From Schistocephalus solidus (lineage: Eukaryota > Platyhelminthes > Cestoda > Diphyllobothriidea > Diphyllobothriidae), in the NCBI GenBank assembly GCA_017591395.1, contig WEDG01000332.1:82503-146502 (forward strand): DNA of 64,000 nt. The letters run 5' to 3'. The notes under the pieces are model-generated. The model made no database searches. It saw only the letters and a list, made by a program, of their open reading frames with translations, and was not told the origin of the DNA. Below are positions 12,030-22,844 of the stretch, in pieces. The translations under genes and the position numbers were made by a program. The first letter of the stretch is position 1; each line of letters opens with the position of its first letter.

Positions 12030-12490
12030 AGCAATGTGGAAACTTATTGACGAGAGTTCAACAGTCGGTTTCACCAGTGTGCACCTTATACTCCAGAGCA
12101 TAGTGGTGCAGGGACGGTGACTTGTGCGTGGATAAGATCTAAGTGATAGTAGACTTGGTCTGCAACTACCACACTCTCCCCACACCTGATCTTGGTACCA
12201 TTACAAAGTCAAGAACACCAGAGGCGGGAGAGGACGCTGGTGGCTGGCACAGTCGAAGCCGCCCCTAAGCGTGCCACCACACCTGGCAGGCATCCCACAG
12301 AGTGGGAGTGACATAAAGGCCACATTATGATGGAGCCATTGTAGTCTGAATCTCAGTCCGCCAGTCACCTACTCCACACCAAAACACACTGGACCGACGG
12401 AGTGGTCCGAGCTATCCCGTCAGTTGGCAACCTTTTAAGCCACGGCTTTTAGCGCAGAGTGATAGTTTCAAGCACGTCAGATTGTTGAGA
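12030..12490 (-). mobile_element. Solo 3' tail of the zinc-finger LINE
   Basis: The sequence matches 33340-33745, the 3' tail of LINE copy B, over about 400 bp in the same orientation. Shared blocks include GTGGTGCAGGGACGGTGA, GCGTGCCACCACACCTGG, CACAGAGTGGGAGTG and AACCTT..AAGCCA.GGCTTTTA. No zinc-finger or RT sequence is attached, so this is a heavily 5'-truncated insertion, or a separate short element that shares its 3' end with the LINE. Confidence 0.6.
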
Positions 12491-12494
12491 CGAG

Positions 12495-14040
12495 AAGGCC
12501 GATTGTCCGGCAAACGCAAAACGCGAGGTTGCCTAGGTGTGCACTGACTCTAGGTGATCACAATGCGGTCACCTTTGTAAGGATGTAAGTCGCCTGGATT
12601 CAACTGACAAATTCCATATCTTAATGATGTTTACCAACAGAGCCCCTGACCGCAGACGGAAAGGAACAAGCTTTGCTAGGCAGTTGAAGGCTTGCATACC
12701 TGCAAGCGGCCAATAAGGAGAAGTATCATAGCTTGAGCACTAAGGCACAAATGTTTCGGTGTGAGCTGTCCTATAATCAGGCTAGATCGATGAGCACATT
12801 ACCCAGTTAAAATCACACATTTGGTGGTTGGCGTCGATATCATAGCTTCAGGATCGAATTGCAAGTCTCCGTAGACGATGCCCGTAGAGCTTGTGTGCCT
12901 CGTTTAATTTCCGAGAAAATTAATGCGCGAACTTGGACTAAACCCTTAAGAACAAACATTTTCAGAATCGATCCGAAAGACACTCGCAAGATGGGACGCA
13001 AGCGAATTTTTAAATATCGGCACAAGAAGCAATTTAATGCCGTTAAATTGCCTTAGACTAATGTGGATACACTCAACTGGTTTTATCGAATTGACTTTTT
13101 AATTAAAAACACACGGCGATCGATAAAGCAAGCATGCTCGGCTGGACGGAAACAAACTCAGTCCTGGAAAAATTAAAAAAAGTGGCAGTAGCCGTGGAGA
13201 TTTGAAATAAAAATACACAACTAGAAGAAATAACGAAACTATATTAATTTGCATTGCTCAGCTGCCTATAATGTGTAGAGCTTAATTTGCCATGCGAGTC
13301 TGAGCGCCATACAATTAAGATGCAGGCATACCGAGACATGTAAGTTACCGATTTGAAGTTCCTTAACAAGACAGACTGGTCCATTTTGTATATTTTCAGC
13401 AATGGATCGTCCAGAAATCGTCAGACGTACGGTAAGTGGGCCGGTATTGGATACTTTAAGGATTCTTCCATGACTTAGTGATTGGTTAGAGCTTACGCCA
13501 ATAGATGTCAGCTGCAGCGCGTTTCTCAATTGAGAAGGGTTGTACTTGTTCCTGAGAATTATATATGCAGCAGGAAAATCACAATGCCGGCTTAGGGGAA
13601 CTTCACCCGAGTGTATGTATTGGAGAATTTCCAGTCCTTCTTTAATTGGTAGGTGCAAAGATACGAGTTCTTTCTCACGCAAGTGTGTCGTGTGTCCAGC
13701 GAAAGTTACCGTCTCTGCACTACCATGTTGTAGAGCACACGGTGGACATAGGTAAACTTGACGGTCGAACTTTCGAGTGTCCTGCATCTAATGTGTATAT
13801 GACTACTTGAGATAAGTGATTTCGGTACCTTACCATCGGTCGTTAGTCCGCGGCAGTTTACACTACTCACTTAACGGGATCTTCTGCAAACCAACTCCCC
13901 ATCCAAGTAGTTAAACCCACCTTTAAAGAAGAAATTTCGGGTGCGCAACGGAGCTGTTGATTGGTGCGCATTTAATATCTACATTTCTTAGTTGTCTTCA
14001 GATAAGCTAAGGCATATTCTCAATTTAAGAGGAAGTTCTC
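12495..14040. other. No firmly supported gene; one 173-aa ORF
   Basis: The only sizeable frame is 13266-13787 on the minus strand, listed separately. The rest contains short frames and no repeat I can match, apart from a weak resemblance of 13715-13760 to 140-200 (shared CATGTTGTAGAGCACACGGTGGACAT-like phrase). Confidence 0.3.
13266..13787 (-). CDS. Uncharacterised ORF, 173 aa, doubtful
   Basis: An uninterrupted 173-codon frame from ATG to stop on the minus strand. It begins MQDTRKFDRQVYLCPPCA and ends near RLAWQIKLYTL. Composition is ordinary and mixed, with no signal peptide, no long hydrophobic segment and no motif I recognise. It sits between a solo LINE tail and the 3' end of the large LINE, so it may be part of an unrecognised repeat. 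A frame this long can arise by chance in 64 kb, so it is listed only as a candidate. Confidence 0.2.
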   Translation of the reverse strand: MQDTRKFDRQVYLCPPCALQHGSAETVTFAGHTTHLREKELVSLHLPIKEGLEILQYIHSGEVPLSRHCDFPAAYIILRNKYNPSQLRNALQLTSIGVSSNQSLSHGRILKVSNTGPLTVRLTISGRSIAENIQNGPVCLVKELQIGNLHVSVCLHLNCMALRLAWQIKLYTL

Positions 14041-14049
14041 AGAGTGGTT

Positions 14050-15990
14050 TGTTTAAGTACCATTCCCGCTGGGTCAAGAAGACCGGAGATGGGAGAAGGC
14101 ACAGGCCCACGCACTGTGGTGTAACACCAAACAAAACACAACGATACAAGGGAGGGACGGCTTGGATCCTAACTGAGTGGGAGTGCCGTAAAGGCTACAT
14201 TAGGAAGGAGCTATTGCAGCCTGACTCTCAGTCCAAACGCGCAAACTAGAATGACCACGTGGTCCGAGTGTTCCCGTCATTTGGCAACCTTCCAAGCCAC
14301 TGCTTTTAGCGCATTATGATAGTTTCAAGCGCATCAGCATGTTTATAGGGAGCAAAAAGTGCACTGAGCTCTTGTCCTCACTCTCTCCCCCACCCCCAAT
14401 CAGACCACCGTCTGAGCCGATCAGTGGTCTGATGTGAGAGTAAGTACATTGGCTAACGGGCCGGCGTACCCGTCTTCGTGCGCCACACCATAACCTGGCC
14501 GCCATAACGCACACACCAGGATTCATTAAAGCAGGGGTAAATGGAAGAGCGATTGCCGTCTGACTCCCAGTGCACTTATCAGCCACTCAATACACAAAAC
14601 ACATACACTGGGCCGACGGCGTGACCTGGTGTAAGCGTCAGATTTGCAGTTTTCCAAGCCACGGTTTCTAGGAAACCGTGATATTCTCAGGTACATGATG
14701 CTGATGGTGAGGGAGTTTTCTATGTATTGGTGTAGGTAGTGGGCACTGATGTGGCTTAGCCTCCGGTGGTTTACCGCAGGTTGTCTTGGAGGCGCATGTG
14801 TCTAATAGGCACATACAGTGTGTTAAGGTGCGGGAGCAGTGAGGGCAGTGAGGGCAGTGGAGGCGGGTGTGGTGACTGTACGTCAGAGCCCCAGGCCCGG
14901 GTTCGCCAGTCTCCGTGGGATGGATTCGCAGGTTACCGACCAGTCCGATGCGTGAGGTGAGTTTGCGGGCGCAGTGCGGGCAGGAGAAATTGGGAGGGGC
15001 TAGGGAGTTGTCGTTCGTTGTAGTGGCAGTGGCAGTGAGAATGGCAGGAGCGGAGGGTGTGCATAAGGTATCGGTGTTGTCAACAGTGTGGTGAATTCAG
15101 CTGTCATGGACGCGCCTGTGACCGAATAGGCCCATGCGGTGAGTGAATGCGCGAGGGCAGTGAGGTCAGTGGATGTGGCGACCTCTGCTGTGGGTTGGTG
15201 CTTAGGGCACTGCTTCAACAGCCTCCGTGCGATGGATTCGAAGTGACAGATTAGGCCGATGCGTGAGGTGAAGGTGTGGTCGCAATAAGGACAGTTTTGA
15301 AGAGAGTCCCCATCGCTGATGGTGGCGGTGACGGCGACGGTGGTGGTGGGGGTAACAGGCGATGAGTAGAGGGATGTGGTCTCTATGATGGTGGGAGTAA
15401 TGGAATTGATGCCAGGAGTGAGGGTGGGGGAGTCCGGAGGAGAGTTAGCAGAATTTGACGTAGAAGTTGGAATTGTCGGATTGTTGGTCCAAGATGCCCG
15501 ATAAGGCCGATTCGAGCGTGGAAGGTGCGTTGACAGCGCAGACATGTGGGAAGGGCTTTGGCATTGACAGTGCTGGTCCGGGACGCTGGTGACTTCCGTG
15601 CCGCTCTTTTGGCCTTAGCGGCGGCGATCCGGTTGGTCTCATAGATTGCTGAAACAGTCTTCACGGATCTTCTCCATGCCGGTCTATCCTGAGTGAGATC
15701 CTCCCAGGTCACCGGGTTGATCTCAGTTGCTTCAGTGATTTCTTCAAAGTGTCCTTGTAGCGTCGTTTTTGACCTCCCTGTTGGCGAGCACCCGTAACGA
15801 CATCTCCGTAGAAGAGTCTTTTGGGTAGTCGTTCGTCGTCCATCCTTATAAGGTGGTCGCTCCAGCGCAGTTGCAGCTGCAGATTCCAACACTACCGTAT
15901 CCGGGATCCTGTCTTGCCATCTTAACTTTTTTATTCTGCGGAGTCAGCTGAGGTGGAAATGGTTGAGCTTCTGCGCTTGCTACTAGTAGA
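14050..15990 (-). mobile_element. 3' half of the zinc-finger LINE (C-terminus plus 3' tail)
   Basis: Reading the minus strand from 15990 downward: the end of the reverse transcriptase (KLNHFHLS, LRWQDRIPDT), a basic connector (about 15850-15600; RPAWRRSVKTVSAIYETN, then RIAAAKAKRAARKS), a C2H2 finger (CLRCQRTFHARIGLIGHL), a long Ser/Thr/Pro linker, and further fingers (CPYCDHTFTSRIGLICHF near 15290, degraded ones to about 14650). The non-coding 3' tail runs to about 14,050. Compared with other parts of the family it has a short deletion after RIPDT and frameshifts (two overlapping frames, 15383-15892 and 15000-15545). It directly abuts the Penelope-like element, and the missing 5' half resumes at 18018. 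Unlike most LINEs, the coding region ends in zinc fingers, presumably nucleic-acid binding. Confidence 0.8.
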
Positions 15991-18015
15991 TCGGGCTAAG
16001 GCAAGCTAAAAGCTTGCTGGAGGATCGCCAGTTCTACGTCCCCTCTGAAATCAACCATGTAAAAACACTGACACGCGAACATTATTCGACGTTGTTGGCA
16101 CTAGAGAACTCAGGTGTAATATTGCCGATATACCGCCGCATGGCCAGAGCAGAAGAAACTACCATAGCCCGATCATATGGTCTTCGAAAGGTTACAAAGA
16201 GGGTGTTCCTCTCCGGCCCATTGTTTCACTCAAAGGAACTCCAAATTACGGACTGGCAAAGTGGCTGTTTCAGCGCCTTAAATTTCTAACCGTGGATTCA
16301 GAGACCACAAGTAGCTCATCAATCCAATTCTTGGAAAAACTTAAAGGGGTTACGTTTCCTGTCAAATGACGTTATGGTATCTTTTGAGGTCAAGTCTCCT
16401 TTTACTTCCATCCCCCTGGATCTAGCTGTCGATACCGTCGAGTTACTCCTACAAAGTAAATACGATGAAATGGAGACTCGCATAGGACACTCAAAAATCC
16501 TCTAAATCCTGAAGCTCTGCATCAAAACATACTTCATGGTGGATGGAAGAATTTATGAGCAGGTGAAAGGCACACCGATGGGTTCACCGATCTCGGGACT
16601 CATAGATGAAGTGGCCCTGCAACGGCTCGTATCACTGGTCTTCCAACACCATAGACTGAAATTCTGGGCTCGGTATGTGGATGACACCTTCATCATCATT
16701 ATCATAATCATCATAATCATAATCATCATCATCATCCCCATCCTCCTTCTCTTCCTCATCATCATCATCATCGAACGGGCTCAGATGCTGGAATTCAACG
16801 AATACCTCAACGGCATCTTCCCGGGCATCCAAGTAACGATGGAGGAAGAAAAGGAACATCTAGACTTCCTTGATGTCCCCATCTGTCACAAAGTTCGTGT
16901 TGGCCTAGAAACTAAAGTATTCAGGAAAGCGAAAAATACAAAGCAAGTACTGAGCTTCAACAGCAACCAACCACAAAATCTCAAACACAGTTGTGTACTG
17001 GCACTATATCAGCGTATTGCGACCCACTGCAGTTAACCAGGAGAGAAGGTTGTCAAATTGCAGTATCGTCAAGGGGTGTTCCGAGCAAACGGCTACCCAC
17101 GCAACTTTGTCGACAGTCGCATGCGCAACCAAGGTGAGAGACCGAGCCGCACCAGCCCCAAATTTTGGCGAGCGCTACCCTTACGTAAAGAACGTCTCGG
17201 AATCCGTTAGCCACCTTCTCACACCACTCGGGGTTAGAGTTGTACAGCGACAAGACGCAACTAGTAGGCACCAAATAATGAGGCCAAAAGACCCGCTACC
17301 ATGGCTAGAAACGTCTGGAGTCGTTTACCGAATCTGGTGCACTAGCGGACAAAACAACTACGTCGGAGACACTGGGAGACTACTCCGCACATGAATGGCC
17401 GAGCGCGTGGCAGCAGTGAAGAGGAAAGACACTAAATCTCAAGTCGAGGCTCATGCGACAGGACCCGGCCACACCTTCATGTTTGATTAGGCCGAAATTC
17501 TCGCAGGGGCTGACAACCACGTAAGCCGTGAACTGCTTCAGTCACGGTTGTCTGACCAGCAGTCGAATAATAAGCGTAATGATCTCGTGGCTCTTTATTC
17601 CGTGTTGCAATTTTTCTGGGTGTAATTGCTAGCCACGTGGGGAGGATGCGGTTGAGCAGGAGTCCCTGTAACAGCGAGCCAAATTATCGAGTACTTTCCA
17701 CGCTAGGAATCGACCACGGGGATGAAATCATGGTAATTAATGACTCGAGTACGGACCAAGAAGCAAGCATCGCATCAGCTATGAACCCCAGCGATGAACA
17801 CGAGGACTGCCAGCGATAGTAGGCCAGTGGTTGCCTGGCAACCACGCCCTATAAGTACTGCGCAACATGTGCCCCAAGTACACTTTTCTGCCACTGTCTC
17901 TGAGGATGGGTTTGGGAGAGAATCCAAAACGTCAGGCCAATAAACGCCATGTTCCAGTGATCGTGTCTTCTTCTACTGAGCTATTTCCTGGACCTCGCTT
18001 GTTCGCTTCTATCAG
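15990..18015 (+). mobile_element. Penelope-like retroelement, 5'-truncated, inserted in the LINE
   Basis: The plus strand holds, in order, an RT N-terminal part (16014-16289, begins LLEDRQFYVP; degraded finger/palm with PLFHSKEL), the RT core at 16536-17036 (VKGTPMGSPISGLI, then FWARYVDD with the catalytic Asp pair at 16680-16685, then HLDFLDVPIC and SFNSNQP), and a GIY-YIG nuclease region near 17320-17560 (VYRIWC, NNYVGDTGRLLRT). A stop codon at 17392 interrupts the nuclease. RT followed by GIY-YIG is diagnostic of Penelope-like elements. The 3' region to about 18,015 has the terminal motif also seen at 61430-61690. The first part of the RT ORF is absent, which fits 5' truncation. Frameshifts and stops make it inactive. 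Its orientation is opposite to the surrounding LINE. Confidence 0.85.
16689..16775 (+). repeat. ATC/ATA trinucleotide microsatellite inside the Penelope RT
   Basis: An irregular run of ATC and ATA triplets, interrupted by CCCATCCTCCTTCTCTTCC, follows directly after the YVDDTF codons and encodes about 15 isoleucines, then PILLLFL, then more Ile before ERAQ. The length keeps the frame open. It appears to have expanded from the natural Ile codons just before ERAQ. Confidence 0.85.
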
Positions 18016-18017
18016 AT

Positions 18018-20900
18018 TTGCACAACTTGAGTTTGGTGCTGAGTTGGAGACCGTGTCGATTTCAGACGATGTTCTGTATGCGTCCGAAGGCTTCGCTGGC
18101 TTTGGCGATTCGGTGGGTGACCTCATCATCGATTTTGGTGCTGAGTTGGATACCGTGTCGATTTCAGACGATGTTCTGTATGCGTCCGAAGGCTTCGCTG
18201 GCTTTGGCGATTCGGTGGGTGACCTCATCATCGATTTTGGTGCTGCCGAGGTAGGTGAAGGTGTCCACGGATTTCAGTTGGGCACCTTTGACATTTGATG
18301 CGAACTGCGTTGTAGGTAGTAATGGGTGGTGGCTGATGCACGACTACAATTTTCTCCGTGTTGATGCGCCGTCCGAAGTTGTCGCAGGTGGAAGCCAAGA
18401 GGTCCATGTTCCTTTGCATTTTGCCTGCTGTCGTTGCAGAATGTGTAGTTGTCAGGGAAGTGAAGTTCATGGACGGTGGCTGTGGGTACCAGCGAGTGGA
18501 AATGCATCCACTGTTGGTTGAAGAGTCACCCGTCAATCCGGTAGGCGATGCGGATCCCGGGGTGTTCGTCACGGTAGGCGTCCATTAGCATAACAGAGAA
18601 CATGAGGTTGAAGAGGGTAGGCACGAGGACGTGACCCTGCTTCACTCCGTTGGTCACTGCAAAGGCCTCTGAGACGGCTCCGTTGTTCGCGGCGCGCGGC
18701 ATCATGACATCGTGGAGTTGACGCAACACGTGAGTGAAACTCTCGGGACAGCCGAAGTTCTGCTTGATCATCCACAGTTCGTCACGATTCATCGTGTCAA
18801 AGGAGTTCATCGGATCAATGAAAGTTAGTGTAGAGGTGGGTTCGCATCTCCTTGCACTTCTTTTGTAGTTGGTGAGCAGTTAAAAATCATTTTAGTTGTC
18901 CCGCTGTGTCGTCGGAAGCCACATTGGCTTTCCGGGAGCAGATCCTGCTCTAGGTGACCGTTCAGGCGATTGAGAAGGATACGAGCGAAGATCTTCGTGG
19001 CGATGTTGAGCAATGAGATTCCCCGTTGGTTGTCGCAGAGTTGGCGGTTTTCCTTCTTCTTGTAGAGATTGACGATCGTAGTGTCTTTTAACACTTGAGG
19101 TACCTTTTGTTGGCACTACATCGCCTGGAAGAGCGCCATGAGCTGGTTCATCAGTTTAGGACCACCATGCTTGTAGATCTCAGCAGCGATCGCATCTGAT
19201 CCAGGTGCTTTACCACTGGAGAGCTGTTGCACGGCCCAGATGGTTTCTTGGATAGAGAGCAGGAGATCGAGGTCGGTGTTGGTATCCACTTCAGGCAGTC
19301 GATCGATGGTGTCATCGGAGATGGTGGAGGGCTGGTTAAGAACGCTTCGGAAGTGTTCCGCCCAGCGCTTCTGGAGTTGCGACTTTTCAGTGAGCAGGGT
19401 ACTTCCGTCAGCACTGAGAAGAGGGGTTACTCCTTTGACGAGAGGTCCGTATACAGTCTTGGTGGCGGCGGAGCAGTTCTTCCATCCGTTGCGGTCCACG
19501 TACCAGCTTTGCGGGCCACACAGGCGTCCTGCATCTAGCGCAGCCGTTTCTGTACAAGATGGCAACTTCGGCAGAAGGCTGCTTTGTTTGTAGTGGTAGG
19601 GCGGTTGACGTAGGCATTGCGCAACCGGTTCTTCTCGGTGAGCAGAGTGTTGATGGCTGCATTGTTTTTATCGAACCAGTCCTGGTGTCGATGAAGTGAG
19701 CAGCGGAGGCCATCCAGATTTGTGGATTGGACCGTATCCCTCAGTTGGCACCAGCGATTCTCCACGAAGGCGTCCTCGTCGGTGACTTGAAGGTTGGCTA
19801 GCCGTTTGGCCAGGTTATTGCTGAAATGGAGATGGTGAGCAGGCAAATTCAACAAAACAGCATTCAACTTACCTGATGGTCGCTTTTCTAGGGCATTCGT
19901 TGGGGTTGCAGTTGGAGCTTTATCTCATAAATTACGAGACGATGATCCATCCAGCTGTTGGCATCAGAGATCGCCTTTGTCACCAGTACGTTCTGTTTGT
20001 AACACCTCCGGACAACGACGTAATCCAGCAGGTACCAGTTTCTCGACCGGGGTTGCACCCAAGTTGCCTTCTGCCGCATCGAGAGGCAGAAGAAGGTGAT
20101 GGTTAGGATCAGGCGGTGTTCTGCGCTGGTTCGTAAGAGAAGAAGACCATTGTAATTGAAACCGGCGAAACCATGTGACCTAGCACTCCTCTCCAAGTGG
20201 CATGGTCTGTCCAGACGTGGGCGTAAAAGTCACTAACGACAATTAACTTATTCACCTTCAGCAAAGTCGCCAGCAGGGCTCGTCATTGGTGTGGCGTAGG
20301 CACTGATGATGGTGGCGAACTTTTCTCCTCGAAGAGACAGGCGAAGGCTCATCAGATGGTCATTAATACCCTGTGGCAGACAGGGCAGACGTCCCACGAT
20401 GTCGTTCCGGATAGCAAATGCGACACCAGCCTCACGTAACTCTGACTTTGGCCGGCCGCTCCAGACGAAGGTGTAGCTGACACCCACATCCTCCAGCTGA
20501 CCCTGCTCAGAGAATCGGATCTCTCTGAGAACAGCAATGTCTACCTTTTATCGAGCCAGTTCCTGAGCCACTAGTGCCGTCCTCCGTTCCATTCGGTTGC
20601 TCCTCGGATTTTCTAAAAGGGATCGAACATTCCAGGCTGCAAGAGTGAGTGGGCTCACTGGAACAGCCCTGGGGTTACGCCGGAGGGTAAGGTGTGGGGG
20701 ATTGGAAGAGGAGTTATTGGTATTGTTTAGGGTTTTTCAACCGCATGAAATTGCCTTCTGTGAGCCACAGTCAGCTGCAGCTGTAGTGAGACCCAGAATT
20801 TGTTTAGGGCACCTTTTCTAGCCCCCTGCTCCTCGAGGGATAAACAATGCTGTCCGCAAATAGGGCTGCTGAGTCGTCCCAGACGGTTACTGACCTCATT
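18018..20900 (-). mobile_element. 5' half of the zinc-finger LINE (endonuclease and reverse transcriptase)
   Basis: Minus-strand blocks in order from 20,700: an APE-type endonuclease (NVRSLLENPRSNRMERR near 20,620; [20 protein letters not shown] at 20,400-20,460; [25 protein letters not shown] near 19,930, the family's catalytic His box), a connector (19,535-19,867; FVENRWCQLRDTVQST), and an RT (19,116-19,565 with SGKAPGSDAIAAEIYKHGG; 18,825-19,094 with GISLLNIATKIFARILLNRL; 18,526-18,810 with FDTMNRDELW and NGVKQGHVLVPTLFNLM). The endonuclease has an internal deletion at about 20,250, the FADD box is frameshifted near 18,480, and several stops are present, so it is dead. The coding sequence stops at 18018, where the Penelope-like element begins. 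The remaining C-terminus is at 15990-14050. Confidence 0.85.
18032..18240 (-). repeat. 102-bp direct tandem duplication within the LINE RT
   Basis: Two nearly identical 102-bp units begin at 18032 and 18134, and the first bases of a third repeat follow at 18236. On the minus strand each encodes a 34-residue stretch starting [19 protein letters not shown]. The duplication is in frame. The copies differ at only about two positions, so it is much younger than the decay of the LINE itself. It starts about 15 bp from the Penelope junction. Confidence 0.9.
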
Positions 20901-20989
20901 ATGGTTCACGATTTGGGTTATTGAGAGAAAAAACTATTTGCCTAGGCTGTCTACGTGATTGCATTTTGCCCTCACTGTAGGACCTTTTT

Positions 20990-21290
20990 GACCATGGGGG
21001 AGGAGGGAAGGGTGAGGGGAGAGGTAGGGGTGAAGGAGGAGGAGGAGGAGGAGGAGGAGGAGGAGAACAAGAGAGGAGTGGAGAGGGAGGGGAGAAAGAT
21101 AGGAGGAGACTGGAGAGAGGAGTTATAGGAAGGGGGAAGGGAGTGGTTTGGGAAAATGAGAGAGTGGAAAGAGTAGGGAGGTGGGCAGAAGTGGTGGGCA
21201 GGGAGGAGGGGAGAGGGGTGGGCAGGGAGGAGGGGAGAGGGGTAGGGCAGGGAGGATGGGAGATGGGAAGGGCAGGGGGAAGAGAGCAGA
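20990..21290 (+). repeat. Polypurine tract with GGA repeats
   Basis: About 300 bp of nearly pure G/A on the plus strand. It includes a GGA run at 21033-21064 and irregular repeats of GGGCAGGGAGGAGGGGAGAG at 21190-21250. It lies immediately upstream of the LINE 5' end (minus strand), so it may be part of its 5' leader or a separate simple repeat. Runs of three or more G make G-quadruplex formation plausible. Confidence 0.8.
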
Positions 21291-21299
21291 CCTACCGGG

Positions 21300-22285
21300 T
21301 GTGGGAGACACACAACATCGGAGACCCTCACCTGGTCTAGCCCGCTGGTCGTGGCGGTTGCCCTGGGTATGGCCGCTGGGCAGATCCCAGCTTCGAGGAG
21401 CCACAGGTGAGAGTTGGGTAGCAGTTAGAGGCGTCCACATGAGCATTCAACACCTGCGCGAGACAAGTGAAGCGACCTCATGCTACCTGTGTGATGTCCC
21501 CCTAACTAGTACCTTTACACCCATTAGGAGCATACAAAGTGCATGATGACTGTCCCAGTCCTATTTAGCTTCATCTCCTCGGCACAGGAATCGCAAGTAT
21601 GACACTTTTGCGTGTTCCTATCATATCAAGGTTACTTAATGGTGACATGTGAGGTTGGACCCGATGAGTTTCCAAAATGAAACGCCATAGAGACAGAAAT
21701 CAATGGATAGCCTTGATTCTGGTTGGGAGCGCGCAAGTGGCTGGGCAGTCAGCGAAATCACCTGTTTCTCCACACAGTTCGGTAGTTACTGCTTCATTAA
21801 CGCGAGTTGAGTGCCTGTGCTTGAGCCGAATCCGCCGACGGACCTCCCGTGCCACAGGCAGCGTAAGCAATCAACTAGTTTAGAGATTCATTCGCTGTCA
21901 GCAAGCCAAAGAGGCTGACAAACGATCGCGTCAGCAGTATCAAACGTAAAATTACCAAGAAAGATACGGATGAGACCTCCTTCTCCGATGCTGCTGACTT
22001 ACCGCTCTGATCTCCATCCTAAACCAGTTGTGTTGTACGGATGCCGTCGGTTTTTAATGGTCGCAAGTTTCGGACCAAGGGACGAGTGTCTGAGGATGGC
22101 ATGAATAACACACAGTAACTGCTGTTTAAAATTCGTGTGTTCTTCTGGGTATAATTCTGTTATATTGTGTTTGAGAAGGGCTTTTGGATGCATTCCGCCG
22201 ATTTTCGTCATGCCAAAGACTTAAACTTGCCCAGAGACTGTGTGACTGGATGACCTGTAGCCTCTGCGTCATTAGCAAGATGTAA
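21300..22285. other. No recognisable gene
   Basis: 21290-21430 is GC-rich and could be further 5' leader of the LINE. The remainder has only short frames with no motif. Confidence 0.3.
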
Positions 22286-22289
22286 TAGA

Positions 22290-22840
22290 GGTTATTCGTG
22301 CGTTTAAAATCTACCAAATTTTCATGCAGTGGCTCATTGTATGGAACCCTACATCTTTGCGAATTTTGTCAGGGATTGAGGCAGCACTTGGAGCTTTTCC
22401 GGGGCCAGATAGTGCACTGTCCGTTTTGCCACCTATACGGAAAGCGTGGGATGGAGGTCGTCACTTGCGGTCACTTAGGAAGTCGGTCAATGCCTTCTTC
22501 CCCGATTTGTGAACAGGTGCTTGAGCACACCCTTGGCGTAGTCGGCTAAGCTCTCCAAAGTCTGAGACTTCTTGGACAACAGGATTGCATCATCTTAGCT
22601 GAAAAGTTGCCCATCGTTCTTGGCTAAGGAACTGTAGACTGCTCTGATGGCAGTAAATGCGGTCCTCGAACGCCCTTTGGAATTCTCCAGTTCGGTGAGG
22701 TGTTCTGTCGTTTTGCATCACTCTCAGATTCTGTTGGCTGGTGAATGCCCGTACAGAAAGGTTTCAGATATTTTCCATGGTAGTTGTTGGAGCTTGATAA
22801 CAGCATTGCCTTTAAAGGGCTTCACTGTGAAGGATAAATA
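22290..22840 (-). mobile_element. Probable decayed LINE RT fragment
   Basis: A minus-strand frame near 22,520-22,630 gives VYSSLAKNDGQLFS, a stop, then DDAILLSKKSQTLESLADY. This parallels the LINE connector at 19,350-19,450 (VYGPLVKGVTPLLSADGSTL followed by LTEKSQLQKRWAEH). The match is partial and needs frameshifts elsewhere, so the assignment is tentative. It would be a copy more diverged than the one at 18018-20900. Confidence 0.4.
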
Positions 22841-22844
22841 GGGC

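Noticed and set aside
15000..15545. Host C2H2 transcription factor gene
   Set aside because: The fingers continue from a LINE RT connector and recur with the same linker in other LINE copies.
17894..17944. Canonical hammerhead ribozyme
   Set aside because: The core box reads CTGAGGA rather than CTGATGA and no stem III can form before GTC; kept only as a structural hint.
17867..18298. 143-aa plus-strand protein with an internal repeat
   Set aside because: It is the antisense of the LINE RT plus the Penelope end; the repeat is the 102-bp duplication.
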